Below are positions 6,941 to 17,358 of a DNA stretch of 52,422 nt, in pieces. A program made the position numbers and the translations under genes. Origin of the DNA: a virus; the IMG/VR virus record IMGVR_UViG_3300025120_000076, positions 1-52,422 of that record; one strand, 5' to 3'. Position 1 is the stretch's first letter, and every line of letters begins with the position of its first letter. The notes under the pieces are model-generated. The model was not told the DNA's origin. It was given only the letters and a program-made list of their open reading frames with translations, and ran no database searches.

Positions 6941-9900
6941 TATATACCGTGTTTTTCTGCTAATTTTTCTAATCTAAATCTAGGCGTTTTTATATTAGTT
7001 TCTTTTTCTACTTTATATATACTATCTCTAATTTTTTGATTTGGTAATCCCCTTAAAACTTTTTGCCTAAAATTCTTATATTCTTTTTCTTTGATCTTAT
7101 TTTCTTCCCTAGTTTGCTTAGATTTTATTTTACCTTCTTCTTTTCTACGAGCTTTAGATTCAGTTTTCATTAAATCATGCTCTTCAACTCTAGCGTTAAC
7201 ATCCCACTGTCTCCAACCTAAACCTAAAGCTATACGTTGGTAGTTAGTATTACGAGTATCTAAAGCCTCTGTCAACGCGTTTACTTCATCAAATAATCTA
7301 TCTAATGGAAGATTTAAAGTAGCTGAACTTAATTCACCAAGCATATCATATGAAGGACTAAGTTGAAATTTACCATCTATCATTACGTCAAAACCTCTTT
7401 CAGCTATAACGTCTTTATCAAACTTTTGAGTTTGTAAAAAGTTATTAATTTTTCTTATTTTACTACCTATTGGTGGAGATATATTTAAAGCAGCAATTAA
7501 TATTTGTGCATTTTCTCTATTAAACTCTGTTTGCTCTTGTTGCTTGTTATATTCTAATAAAACATTTTTTACAGTAGATACAACCGCCCCAGCTAAACCA
7601 GAACCTCTAAGCATCGTATCAACCATGTTGTTGCCTACTCTACTTACTTTGCCATCTAATTTATTTTGTTTTCTTTCAAGATATTTATCTCTTTCTTTGT
7701 CTGTTTTAAAATCTTCTTCTTCATCTTCAAAACCTGGTAGCATTGCAAACAAAGCATTTTGTAATGTAGAAAATATTAAATTTTGCACAAACCCATAATA
7801 AACTATTTTACTTAAGTTTGTTTTTCTATCACCTCTATTATTTATTAAATCTTGACCAGCTTTTTTCATAAGCCTAGTGTATTGCATAGGGGTATTTTGA
7901 AAAGCTAATACTAATCTACCTAGCACGCTAGACTGCTGCCCAGATATAAGCATTGGATCTGCTGACTGTTGTGTTTCGTCTGATATAGCACTGAAGTCTG
8001 CAAATGCTTTTTTCTCTGCAGCATCTTGTTCAAATCCTGCTTTTTTATATGTGTTTATTCTATTTCTATAAAAGGTTGCACCACCTGTTGCTATGGCTAT
8101 ACTATCAGCAATTTGAGTAGGGGTAAATCCTAATTTTAATATATAAGAAATAACACCTTCCATGCCATTGTTCTTGGCAGCTTGAGCTATTTCAGCTTCT
8201 TGTATATCGCTTTGTAAACCTGATCTTCTTTGTTTTAATTTATCTGAATTAAACAGCTTAGCAACATCACCCCAGTATTGAGGTTGATTAGCAAAAGCAA
8301 TCCCAGCTTTCAATGGATTATTATCAGACCAATTAACGAAGTTTACAGAAGACATCAGCTGTAGTAACGCTGATCTTCTATTGAAGAACATTATAGCTCC
8401 AGTTGAATTATTAACCCAATTATTCCATCTAGTAACAATACGACCTTGACCGGTTGGTTTATTACTACCTGTTTTCATTCTATCTATAATATTAATTAAA
8501 GACTCTTTAACTCTAAAACCATATAAAGCTTCTACTTTATTTAGATTTTTATCACTAAATATTTGATCAACATTATCTGTAAATTCTTTTAAAAACTCTG
8601 CTCTATTTATATCTCTACCTACTCTACTTAAATCACCTATTATAGTTGTTCCGTCCCAAGCAGCTGTTGGTTCTACAAAATTATCTAATCTAGTTATAAG
8701 TTTTACTCCTTCTGAAAAAGCAACGAGATCTACATCTTTACCAAATTTTTTAACAATATCTTTTTGATCTGTTTTAGAAAGCCCAGGTATTTCAAAGCCT
8801 TCTTTATTCCATAAATATATTCTAGTAGCCTCGTCTAACGTATATTTTGTTCCTTGAAACTTTTTATTTAAACCTTTTCTTATTATAGGGTGAGCTTGTA
8901 ACAAAGCACTGTAATCTTTTCTTATTCTTTGCTTAGCTATTTCCATAGCATTAACACCTTTCATGTAAGGTTTAATAAGAGCTTTGTCAAAAAATGCTTG
9001 ATCAGCTTCACCCTGTTTTCCTTTACCAGCAAACGTATACATTGTTAAACCTCTAAAATCATCAGCTGATGGAGGAATAAAAAATGCAAACCTTTTTTGG
9101 TTACGACCTTTTCTTCTAGCGTTTATATCAGAAAAATTAGCTTTTGCTTTAACACCTTTATTTCTTTCTATCATTTTATTAAATTCACTATCTAATGATT
9201 TAGCGAATTTAACTCTAGCTTGTTGCACTCTAGATTTTACATCTAATACGTTGAATATTTCTTTAACAGCTTTTACATTTTTAAGAGCATCATCTGCAAA
9301 ATAAAAATCATTATATCCTTCTGCATATTTATCTACAAACCAATCTGCTTTTGCTTCTGGTCTTCCATCTGCTAAACCTGTTATATTTTTTAAAGGTATA
9401 CTAAGACCTAGTCCTTCTAAAAATTCTTTAATATTTAAAGCTGCAGCTTGAGGTCTTGCTGTTAATATAAATAAATCTTCAGATCCTCTTTTGTCTTGTA
9501 TTGTTTTAGCTACTTCAAATAATGGACCTTTTTTACCATCAATAACTTTATTAAATTGTGTAAAATCAAACTCAGCACCTTCGTCTAGCAAAGCTTGAGC
9601 ATCTGTAGCAAATTCTGTAGCAGATATTTTCTTACTACTACCATCAGGCATGTTAACTATAACCATGCTATTTGACTGAGCCAATGTATCGTCAAAATCA
9701 AATACTCTAGCTTTCTTTTTATTTTTAGAATACTTAATACTATTTCTAGCATTAGTCATAGCTTTATCAGCCTTGTTATTTTTTACTACAACTTTCTTAG
9801 CATCTGGTTTAAAAGTTTCATTTTCTCTATTAGTAACATCTCTATTAAACAACGCTTCGTCTTTTATTTCTCTTAATGTTTTATTACCAGAGAATAAATC

Positions 9901-12900
9901 ATTCATTAAAGTTTTCTGTAATTCTACAGGCACTTCATTTGTTTCAAAAAAGTACTCAGCTAAAGTTTGTTTAGTAGGTATATACATCATGCTGGATAAA
10001 TCTATACCAGCTTCACTTAATCTTATTGTAGATAATAAACCTTGGTCTAATTTTAATTTACCATCTTTATAAAGCTCAACACCTTTGTAGTAAGCATCAG
10101 GCATAGATGTTTTGAAATCTATATCTAATAAATCGTTGTTATCTAAATCTATCCAACCTTGCATATACGATGCTTCAACTATAGGCCAAACTTCATTTAC
10201 CCTACCATCTTTAGCGGCTTGAGTTAACATAGTACCTATGTTATTTTGAGGCTCAGTGTGTTCTTCAATACCCTTAACACCTCTTAATGGATTACCATCT
10301 GCATCTACTTGAACTATAAGAGCAGGCGCTAAAGCTCTATTAGGCGCGTTTTGAGAATTAGTAGCAGCTGAAGCTATTTCATCAAACACCCAAATGTCTT
10401 TAGGATTATCTTTTAAATAAGCTTCTGCAGCAACATAAAAATCTTTTAATACATTTAACTTAGCTTTTTCTTTTGCTACATAACCAGGTTCAAAAATAGA
10501 CTTAGCATAGGCGTTAGTTATTTTTCTATCTTTAGTAATAGGCGTTCTACGTATATCAAATTGTCTTCCAACGTTCTTAACACCTTCTTTAAATCTAGCT
10601 ACTACTCCGTATGGAGATCTTGTTTCACCAAAAACCAAAGCGTTTTTAAAATACGAATTATATCCTGGAAATCTTTCAGAAAAATTATTTAAAGTTCTAT
10701 TAAAACCTTGTATAACAGTTTCACCTTTAAAACTTCTAACACTTTCAGGTAGCGCCGCATCTCTATCGTATGCTCTGCCTGGCTTACCTTCTCTTTGTTT
10801 TGTTTTACTTACCTTATCAAAAGATCTTACTTGTTTTGTAGATTGCTCTACATAGCTAGATGTTTGTTTAGGAGATTTAGGTTTGGCTTTTGCAGCCATA
10901 ACTCTAGACTTACTTGAAGCAACGTCAGCTAGTATTTGTTTAGTTGGCTTAGCCGTTTTTACAGGTGACTGCTTTACTTTATCACGAGCAATAACGTTAG
11001 CCGTGTTTTGGCCCTGTAATTTAGCAGCACCTTTTAATAGTTGACCAATGTTTCTGTTATATAAATTTAATTCACCAGGAGGTGTAATACCTAATTCTGT
11101 TTTAAATTGTTCTACAACTTCAGCTGTAGGATTTTTAAATTCTTCTTTCAGTTCCCAAACCGCCGGTTGTGACGTTTTACCTTTAGATCTTTTACCTGTT
11201 TTATTATAAAAATAATTAAGTAATCTATTGTTTAAACCTAAAGCTCTACCCAATACATCTCTTGATACTTCTATGTTTTCACCTTGTTCATCTATAGTTG
11301 CAGACGAACTACTAACATTTTCAGGTGGTAATATTCTTATAAAGTTTCTAGCGTTTTGTCCTGATCTAAAAAACTCTTGTATATTACCAGCTTCTGATTG
11401 TTCTGGTATACCATTTACTATTTTTTTAGCGTACGTTAAGTTTTTCTTTGGATCAGTAATTTTAGCTTCTGGGACATTAAATATTTTAGCCGCAGCTTTA
11501 CCTGCATATCTATCAGAAACCTCTTTAAATGATAACCCAGGTATCTCCTCAGTCTTTATATCAACCACAGATTCAACTTCAGCTTTATTTACTTTGTCAA
11601 AATTTAATGGATTAATTCTAGTTTCTTTAACTATTGATTTTTCTTCTATAACAGTTTCCTCAGCTACAACTTCTTTTGCTTGTGGAGAGTCTAGTCTATC
11701 AGCTTCACGAGACAATCCTTTAACTTCCTCATATATCTGCTGTTGCTTAGGTCTCATGTTGTTATCTACAAATGTAGAAAACTTAGCTGTATTAGGATCA
11801 AACCTTTCTACTATACCTGGTAAAAATTCTCTAGCAGCAGACAATACATCTTCTCTTCTAAAATCACCTTTACGAGTATCATACTTTAATGCGTTTAAAG
11901 CTAGTAAATCAAATTGATTTAATAAAGCTTGATCTGCTTGTGCCACTTGTGAAGGTTGACTTGATGGAGATTTTTTTATTTGAACTAGCTCTTCAGGTGA
12001 CAAGTTGTCATAGAAAGATTTAGATTCTTTAACATTTGAATCATCTTTTATTTTATATTCTCTTTTAACTAAATCACCTTCTGCTCGTTCAGTAAATAAT
12101 TTTTCCTGCGCTTTTGTTAGTTTACCTTTTTCTAAACTTGTATTATAATCTTTAATAAAATTATAAACATCCTCAGCCTTATTAAACTTAATATTTTTTA
12201 ATCCTGCGTTTTGTAAAAATCTTCTTATTATATCTCCTACTTTAGTAAAAAAACCTTGGTTAAATTTTATATCACCAGTTTGTATAGCACCAGAGAATAA
12301 TGTTAAAACTTCCTCCATTTTTACAGCTTCAGGATCTGCTTTATACTGTTCTAGTCTAGCAGCAAACTCGGTATTTTCAATGCCTTCAATTTTAAACAAC
12401 TCTGTTTTTAATTCTTTACCTAAATTTATAGCAGTACCTTTGCTATTTTTTAAAGTCTTAAATAAAAGTGCATGTAAAAACTCATGATTAGCTACATCTA
12501 CAGCTAGGTCTTTAGCTGATTGTTCTTTGTTTATAACTATAGTTTGTTCTCCAGTTTCATTGTTTTGTAATATAAAACCTTGTTCACCAAAAGATTTTTT
12601 ATCAACATCTTTAAACTTAGGATCTTTAGCTAGCTCCTCTGCTTCTTTAGTATTTTCTACTGTAAAAACAGTTAAGCCTTCTACGCCTTCTGATAAATTA
12701 GTTATTGTTTCTGTAGATATTGTTAATTGATTTTCAGCGCTAATCTCACCTAATCTATTTTCTATTTCTACTAATTTTTTTCTTTGGGTATCAACAAGTG
12801 CTTTATTGTCTCCGGCTTTTTTTATTTCTGCTCTAATTAAAGAACTCTCTTCTAAAAGTTGAATTGTTTCTTTTAATAAAGGTCCTTGTATTTTTAAATT

Positions 12901-14349
12901 CTTAGCTACATTAACAGCGCCCTGTGTAGATCTAAAATTTATTTTTACATTGTCAGCTTCCTCAATCGTTAAATCACCTAAAGATACTTTGTTTTTTAAT
13001 TCTATATCTAGTTTTCTACTAGCAAACCTGTTTTCTGCTATTTTAATTTTATCATCTGTAATATCAGTTCCATCAAAAGCTTCTGCCACAGAAGTGTATT
13101 GGCTTTCATCAATAGTTCTACGCATAGAATTATTTGCTTGAGCATTTCTAACTATGGTTCCAGCTGTACCTGTACCACTCATACCACCACCAGTTGCAGC
13201 TCCTATTATAAAAGTATCAGCTAATTCTAACCAGTAATTTTCAAAAGCTTTTTCATCACCCATAATAAACTTATCAGCCATATTATTTATAGTTAATGTA
13301 GCTGATTCAGATAAACCTTCAGCGCCACTTTCTTTGCTTAATTTAAGAGTAACACCTTTTAATGTTTGTTTAACATATTCTTTACTTTTTCCAGCAAGAT
13401 CTTTAAACATTCTACCACCTATTTTTTTAGTGGTAATTTCTAATAAACCTTCTGAAGCGCCTATTACTGTTGAGTATATTAAATTTTTTGTATTTAATTT
13501 TTCTCCTTTAGCTATATTCTCTGCATCAGCCTGCGCAGCTTGACCAAGCACTATACTACCTATACCTATGCCAGGTGTCATTGCTTGAGCTATAGACGGT
13601 ATAGTTTCTAACGCGCCAGTAAAAGTTCTTGTTATACCCTCTATTAATTTGAGTTGAGAAAATGCTTGACCTATTGTATTGTCATATTCTGTTAAATCTT
13701 CTCTCCATTTTTCAGCAGACTTTTGTAGTTCTTCTGCTTTTTCTCTACCTGGCTTACCTAACTTTTGAATAGCTGATCCTGGATTAGCACCTAACGAAGG
13801 CATTGCACTATAAAAGTTTTGTATTAAATCATCTTGCTCTTGAGCACTAAGCGCGTCAAACTCATCTTCAAACTCTTGAGGTCCTAAAGATTTTACAATG
13901 TTAAATTGCAATCTGTTTAAGTAACCAGGCATATTAGCCAAGGTTTCACCTACACTTAATGTTGCTGCCCATATTCTTTCTGGAGCTTCGCTTAATTCTT
14001 GACCTACATCAAAACCACCTTCTTCACCTTTGTCGTATTTTTTTGCTAATCTAAATAAATTAGCAAAACCTAGACTTGGATTTATTAATGACTGCCCCAA
14101 TGAAACAACGTCCAATGCTGATTCCATAGTGCTTTTCTTCTCGGATGCATCCGGAACTTCGGGTATTACAGTTGCATCCATTTGGACCGCAACACCCTCT
14201 TGAAAATCTTGTTCTTGACTCTCTTCTTGATAAGGTTGAGCGCCTATAGAAGCCAAGAAACTTTCAACATCTAAGCCAAAGTTTTCTGCTTCTATTTTAA
14301 GTTCTTCTAGCGTTTTTAAAACGCCATCTACCATATATTTTTCTTCCAT
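6940..14349 (-). CDS. Giant internal (ejected) virion protein with metallopeptidase-like and HAD-like domains
   Basis: 2469 residues. Visible parts in order: an N-terminal region with repeated helices and a hydrophobic patch (about 245-290); an H622-E-F-L-H626-A-L zinc metallopeptidase-like motif; a stretch about 800-870 resembling sigma-factor core helices (F-D-P-N-T-A-K-F-S-T-F, then M-R-P-K); a long linker; a HAD hydrolase domain with D1551-F-D1553-D-T-L, I-L-T-A-R-P and F-A-D1686-D1687; and a helical C terminus with a hydrophobic segment (about 2183-2205) and a charged end. Size and place after the other internal proteins fit a protein ejected into the host with the genome, like T7 gp16 or 'large polyvalent' phage proteins. 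Which activities are live is unknown. Stop overlaps the amidase start. Confidence 0.85.
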   Translation of the reverse strand: MEEKYMVDGVLKTLEELKIEAENFGLDVESFLASIGAQPYQEESQEQDFQEGVAVQMDATVIPEVPDASEKKSTMESALDVVSLGQSLINPSLGFANLFRLAKKYDKGEEGGFDVGQELSEAPERIWAATLSVGETLANMPGYLNRLQFNIVKSLGPQEFEDEFDALSAQEQDDLIQNFYSAMPSLGANPGSAIQKLGKPGREKAEELQKSAEKWREDLTEYDNTIGQAFSQLKLIEGITRTFTGALETIPSIAQAMTPGIGIGSIVLGQAAQADAENIAKGEKLNTKNLIYSTVIGASEGLLEITTKKIGGRMFKDLAGKSKEYVKQTLKGVTLKLSKESGAEGLSESATLTINNMADKFIMGDEKAFENYWLELADTFIIGAATGGGMSGTGTAGTIVRNAQANNSMRRTIDESQYTSVAEAFDGTDITDDKIKIAENRFASRKLDIELKNKVSLGDLTIEEADNVKINFRSTQGAVNVAKNLKIQGPLLKETIQLLEESSLIRAEIKKAGDNKALVDTQRKKLVEIENRLGEISAENQLTISTETITNLSEGVEGLTVFTVENTKEAEELAKDPKFKDVDKKSFGEQGFILQNNETGEQTIVINKEQSAKDLAVDVANHEFLHALLFKTLKNSKGTAINLGKELKTELFKIEGIENTEFAARLEQYKADPEAVKMEEVLTLFSGAIQTGDIKFNQGFFTKVGDIIRRFLQNAGLKNIKFNKAEDVYNFIKDYNTSLEKGKLTKAQEKLFTERAEGDLVKREYKIKDDSNVKESKSFYDNLSPEELVQIKKSPSSQPSQVAQADQALLNQFDLLALNALKYDTRKGDFRREDVLSAAREFLPGIVERFDPNTAKFSTFVDNNMRPKQQQIYEEVKGLSREADRLDSPQAKEVVAEETVIEEKSIVKETRINPLNFDKVNKAEVESVVDIKTEEIPGLSFKEVSDRYAGKAAAKIFNVPEAKITDPKKNLTYAKKIVNGIPEQSEAGNIQEFFRSGQNARNFIRILPPENVSSSSATIDEQGENIEVSRDVLGRALGLNNRLLNYFYNKTGKRSKGKTSQPAVWELKEEFKNPTAEVVEQFKTELGITPPGELNLYNRNIGQLLKGAAKLQGQNTANVIARDKVKQSPVKTAKPTKQILADVASSKSRVMAAKAKPKSPKQTSSYVEQSTKQVRSFDKVSKTKQREGKPGRAYDRDAALPESVRSFKGETVIQGFNRTLNNFSERFPGYNSYFKNALVFGETRSPYGVVARFKEGVKNVGRQFDIRRTPITKDRKITNAYAKSIFEPGYVAKEKAKLNVLKDFYVAAEAYLKDNPKDIWVFDEIASAATNSQNAPNRALAPALIVQVDADGNPLRGVKGIEEHTEPQNNIGTMLTQAAKDGRVNEVWPIVEASYMQGWIDLDNNDLLDIDFKTSMPDAYYKGVELYKDGKLKLDQGLLSTIRLSEAGIDLSSMMYIPTKQTLAEYFFETNEVPVELQKTLMNDLFSGNKTLREIKDEALFNRDVTNRENETFKPDAKKVVVKNNKADKAMTNARNSIKYSKNKKKARVFDFDDTLAQSNSMVIVNMPDGSSKKISATEFATDAQALLDEGAEFDFTQFNKVIDGKKGPLFEVAKTIQDKRGSEDLFILTARPQAAALNIKEFLEGLGLSIPLKNITGLADGRPEAKADWFVDKYAEGYNDFYFADDALKNVKAVKEIFNVLDVKSRVQQARVKFAKSLDSEFNKMIERNKGVKAKANFSDINARRKGRNQKRFAFFIPPSADDFRGLTMYTFAGKGKQGEADQAFFDKALIKPYMKGVNAMEIAKQRIRKDYSALLQAHPIIRKGLNKKFQGTKYTLDEATRIYLWNKEGFEIPGLSKTDQKDIVKKFGKDVDLVAFSEGVKLITRLDNFVEPTAAWDGTTIIGDLSRVGRDINRAEFLKEFTDNVDQIFSDKNLNKVEALYGFRVKESLINIIDRMKTGSNKPTGQGRIVTRWNNWVNNSTGAIMFFNRRSALLQLMSSVNFVNWSDNNPLKAGIAFANQPQYWGDVAKLFNSDKLKQRRSGLQSDIQEAEIAQAAKNNGMEGVISYILKLGFTPTQIADSIAIATGGATFYRNRINTYKKAGFEQDAAEKKAFADFSAISDETQQSADPMLISGQQSSVLGRLVLAFQNTPMQYTRLMKKAGQDLINNRGDRKTNLSKIVYYGFVQNLIFSTLQNALFAMLPGFEDEEEDFKTDKERDKYLERKQNKLDGKVSRVGNNMVDTMLRGSGLAGAVVSTVKNVLLEYNKQQEQTEFNRENAQILIAALNISPPIGSKIRKINNFLQTQKFDKDVIAERGFDVMIDGKFQLSPSYDMLGELSSATLNLPLDRLFDEVNALTEALDTRNTNYQRIALGLGWRQWDVNARVEEHDLMKTESKARRKEEGKIKSKQTREENKIKEKEYKNFRQKVLRGLPNQKIRDSIYKVEKETNIKTPRFRLEKLAEKHGI

Positions 14350-14350
14350 A

Positions 14351-15997
14351 TTATTTATATTTAGAAAACAATGCAGCAGGATTTGATACTTCTACCTCGT
14401 TATCATCTTTATCTGTAATGAAATACTTTCCATCTGAGAAACTCAAAGTTGAACTTGAATTAGGTATTTTAACTGCTGCTTGAAACTGAGCCGTAATACC
14501 ATCATCAAAAGGATTATCTTTTAAAATTTTATATAATCTTCTACCTTGTCTTGTTGCAGAGTCTGAACCACCACCACTTCCTTTGCTAACTTTTGGTATT
14601 GATGTTGTGCTTATTGTTTCATAAAAATAACCTTCTTGACCAGCAACATAACCTTGTATTCCTCTATCTTGCAAAGCCTCTACATCACTTTGATCTAATT
14701 TTCTTATTACTAATTTAAAACCTGGTGTTTGACCTTGTTGTATTACCTCATTAAGCTCACTGTCTGTATAAGCAGCGCCTGTTCTAGGGTTGATCTTACC
14801 CTTGAATTGATTTTCATCAAATTGATCTGCACCATCTACTTCTGGAACTAAATCATAATGCTCTCTCATAGCGATCATTTCTAACTCAGTTACTATTTCT
14901 ACTTTTTTAGATTGTGGTAATTTTAAAAACTCATCTATTTTTACTTCACCCATACCAAGCCTTTGTTCTAAATAAGCTTGTATTGCTTCTGGGTTGTCTT
15001 GTCCTAATATGTTTGCGGCTCTACCTTGTAATGTTGATTGAAACTTTGAATCTAAAGCTTGTATATCTACAAACTCTCTACTTATAACGTTTCTATATCC
15101 ATTGCCATCTTGAGTTTTAGGAGTTAATCTAGTTCTTAATGAGTCAACTAACTCACCGCTTTTTCCTATTAAGTTTTGCTCTTGAGCTATTTTAGAAAAA
15201 TCTGTACCATCAACTGTTTTGTTTAAAAGATTACCATCCCAAAGATCAAGATTTTTTTGCCATTGGAAAGTAACTGTACCATCACCGTTGTCTGTTATAA
15301 AATCTGCGCTTAAATCAAGACCTTTAATTATATCATTATCTTTACTTAATGTGCTGTTTACGGTAACAAAATTACCTTCTTCAGTATAAGTAGCTTCTTT
15401 CGTGCTTACAACACCATCTTGTTTCATTTCAGCTAAAGAAAATCCAGCTAATTGAGCTGATATTTTTTCTTGAGTAGTTTTACCCTCCCAAAACATTCCT
15501 TTGTTAGGACCACTTGTTCCAGCGTAACCTTTTATCATTTCTACATCGGTCATTATTTTACCACCACCCTCAATAATGCTATCAATGTTTGCTTCAGCTC
15601 TATTTACTATATTAGTGAGTTTATTTCTTTCTTCTTTACTTAGATTAGATTTAGTTAGTAATAAGGTTTGAGCTTCTATAGATCCCATCATGCCTTCACC
15701 ACCTTGCATCATTGTTTTTTGAATATTTTGAAACTGCTTAACTAGACTAGTATCTACACCCTGTTCTTTAGAGGCTTTAATTGTTTCTCTTAAGTTTTTG
15801 TTTTGAGCAAGTGCAACTTTGTTCCAAGCTAAATTAAACCTATCTTGTTTTTCATTAGCAACAGCTTTTTGTTGTTGTCTAAACTTAACCATGTTCTGTA
15901 TTGATTGAACCATGGTTTCACTAATCTTCGCAGCTGCATTGGCCCAAGCCATTGCGGATTGATCATTTATTATTCTTGGATTATCGTACGCACTCAT
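14351..15997 (-). CDS. Internal virion protein, probable ejection protein
   Basis: 548 residues, mainly helical and rich in Gln, Lys and Ala in the first 130 residues (M-V-K-F-R-Q-Q-Q-K-A-V-A-N-E-K-Q), followed by a mixed domain (about 170-440) and a Gly/Ser linker (G-S-G-G-G-S-D-S-A) before a small C-terminal domain. No enzyme motif seen. It lies between the glycine-zipper internal protein and the giant 2469-residue protein with 1-base spacings, an arrangement like the internal core proteins gp14-gp15-gp16 of T7-like phages. The role is inferred from position and composition. Confidence 0.75.
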   Translation of the reverse strand: MSAYDNPRIINDQSAMAWANAAAKISETMVQSIQNMVKFRQQQKAVANEKQDRFNLAWNKVALAQNKNLRETIKASKEQGVDTSLVKQFQNIQKTMMQGGEGMMGSIEAQTLLLTKSNLSKEERNKLTNIVNRAEANIDSIIEGGGKIMTDVEMIKGYAGTSGPNKGMFWEGKTTQEKISAQLAGFSLAEMKQDGVVSTKEATYTEEGNFVTVNSTLSKDNDIIKGLDLSADFITDNGDGTVTFQWQKNLDLWDGNLLNKTVDGTDFSKIAQEQNLIGKSGELVDSLRTRLTPKTQDGNGYRNVISREFVDIQALDSKFQSTLQGRAANILGQDNPEAIQAYLEQRLGMGEVKIDEFLKLPQSKKVEIVTELEMIAMREHYDLVPEVDGADQFDENQFKGKINPRTGAAYTDSELNEVIQQGQTPGFKLVIRKLDQSDVEALQDRGIQGYVAGQEGYFYETISTTSIPKVSKGSGGGSDSATRQGRRLYKILKDNPFDDGITAQFQAAVKIPNSSSTLSFSDGKYFITDKDDNEVEVSNPAALFSKYK

Positions 15998-15998
15998 A

Positions 15999-16928
15999 TT
16001 AACTTATTCTTTTAAATTCAACATCAATTTTAGAGTAATTTACTCTATCATATCCGTCTATGTGGTTTACAACGGCTTCTTGTGGTATTTCATCTGACAT
16101 AACACCTTGGAAAATACCTTCACCTAACATCTTGTTTATGTATTCAAATGCATATATATTTAATCCACTATTAGATTTACCTATAAGTTTTATATTCTTT
16201 TTCATTCTTCTATCAGAAGTGGTGGTGGGCGGCACACCTGGAGCCATTGCACCCATCATACCAGCTGACATTAGTGCTCCACCAAAACCGCTTATAGCAC
16301 TACCCCATGCTTGACCTTGAGCAGCTTTAGCGTTAGCTTGGTTTTGAGCAGCTTGTTGCATATTACCAGCGGCAAAACCTAAATCAGCATTTGTTCTAGC
16401 TTCTCTAGCTTGAAACTCATACTGTATTCCAGCAGCATCTGCTTGTTGTAATCTCATTTGCTCACTCATTTTTAACTTATCAGCTTCACTTTGACCTTGT
16501 GCTCTAAGTTGTTCGTTGGCAGCTTCTTGTTGTTCTATACTAGCAGATATACCTTTTTTACTTTGTAAAGCGGCTTGAGCTAGAGCTGTTGCTCCACCTG
16601 CGCTAGCACCTGTTGTAGCTAATAAATCTAATGTATTAGCCAATGACATATCGGCTTGTTCTGCTTGAAATTCAGCAGCTTGAGTTGCCACTCCTAAATT
16701 AGCAAAAGGATTACTTACCATGCCGCTAAGATCAGTAACCCCAGCGTATGGGTTTACTATAGGAGTTCTAGCTGCTTTAATCTGCTCTATTTCATATCGA
16801 GCTCTTTCTTTGTCGTTTTTAAAACCTTTAGCTTGCTGCTTGGCTTGATTAGCTGCAACTGCTCCTCCAACGGCTGTTGCTGTTGCTCCTACGCCTATAG
16901 CTATTGCCGCAACTGTTCCTATTGCCAT
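15999..16928 (-). CDS. Internal virion protein with C-terminal S74 self-cleaving chaperone domain
   Basis: 309 residues. Residues 3-28 are a glycine/alanine-rich membrane-like segment (A-I-A-I-G-V-G-A-T-A-T-A-V-G-G); 30-210 is Ala/Gln-rich helix; a second Gly/Met patch follows (about 210-232). Residues 235-309 match the peptidase S74 (intramolecular chaperone auto-processing) domain: S238-D-R-R-M-K243-K-N-I, then Y-A-F-E-Y-I, G-V-M-S-D-E-I and a final D-G-Y-x-x-V-N-Y. S74 domains usually end tail spikes and cut themselves off at the Ser after trimer folding. Here one is attached to a gp14-like membrane-active internal protein. GNAT gene upstream, next internal protein one base downstream. Confidence 0.85.
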   Translation of the reverse strand: MAIGTVAAIAIGVGATATAVGGAVAANQAKQQAKGFKNDKERARYEIEQIKAARTPIVNPYAGVTDLSGMVSNPFANLGVATQAAEFQAEQADMSLANTLDLLATTGASAGGATALAQAALQSKKGISASIEQQEAANEQLRAQGQSEADKLKMSEQMRLQQADAAGIQYEFQAREARTNADLGFAAGNMQQAAQNQANAKAAQGQAWGSAISGFGGALMSAGMMGAMAPGVPPTTTSDRRMKKNIKLIGKSNSGLNIYAFEYINKMLGEGIFQGVMSDEIPQEAVVNHIDGYDRVNYSKIDVEFKRIS

Positions 16929-16940
16929 AATATTGTTATT

Positions 16941-17348
16941 TTAAATTATCATTTTTATCATTTCGTGTGACGGCTTTTCATCAACCGACCAACCTAATTT
17001 TTTATGTATCTTAAGTAAACTTTTACTTCTACTTATTGACATAATGCAAGTTTTACCTGCATCTTTAACCATTTGCTCTACAGTTTGTATTAAAAACTTT
17101 ACAGCTAAAGGTCTAGCTCTTTTATTACCATCATGGTCTGAAACCACCCAATCAAACCAGCACATACCTGAATTACTCCAGTATATAAATCCAGCTACAA
17201 TTGGTTTATTTTTATATTCAACCATTACCCCACCAGTTCCATTGTCTGGTAACACTGCTTTGTTAACAGCTGGCCAACCCCAAGCTTTCCACCATGTTTC
17301 TAAAAGACTATAGTCTTCTTCTCTTAATGCTCTTGTTTTTAATTCCAT
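16941..17348 (-). CDS. GNAT-family acetyltransferase-like protein
   Basis: 135 residues. M-E-L-K-T-R-A-L-R-E-E-D-Y at the start is the usual first strand-helix of GNAT folds; G-G-V-M-V-E-Y-K-N-K-P-I-V-A-G-F-I-Y forms the central strands; the acetyl-CoA loop region is about 75-85 (D-G-N-K-R-A-R-P-L); and a late helix-strand (L-L-K-I-H-K-K-L-G-W) is characteristic of the family. Such small GNAT proteins are frequent in marine podoviruses between tail and internal virion genes; the substrate is unknown. Being in the structural block, it may modify a virion or host protein. Confidence 0.75.
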   Translation of the reverse strand: MELKTRALREEDYSLLETWWKAWGWPAVNKAVLPDNGTGGVMVEYKNKPIVAGFIYWSNSGMCWFDWVVSDHDGNKRARPLAVKFLIQTVEQMVKDAGKTCIMSISRSKSLLKIHKKLGWSVDEKPSHEMIKMII

Positions 17349-17358
17349 TTAATTTTAT

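Noticed and set aside
11228-11917. 229-codon + strand open frame
   Set aside because: It lies wholly antisense to the 2469-residue virion gene; its Ser/Thr/Leu-rich product is what a complement of an AT-rich gene gives.
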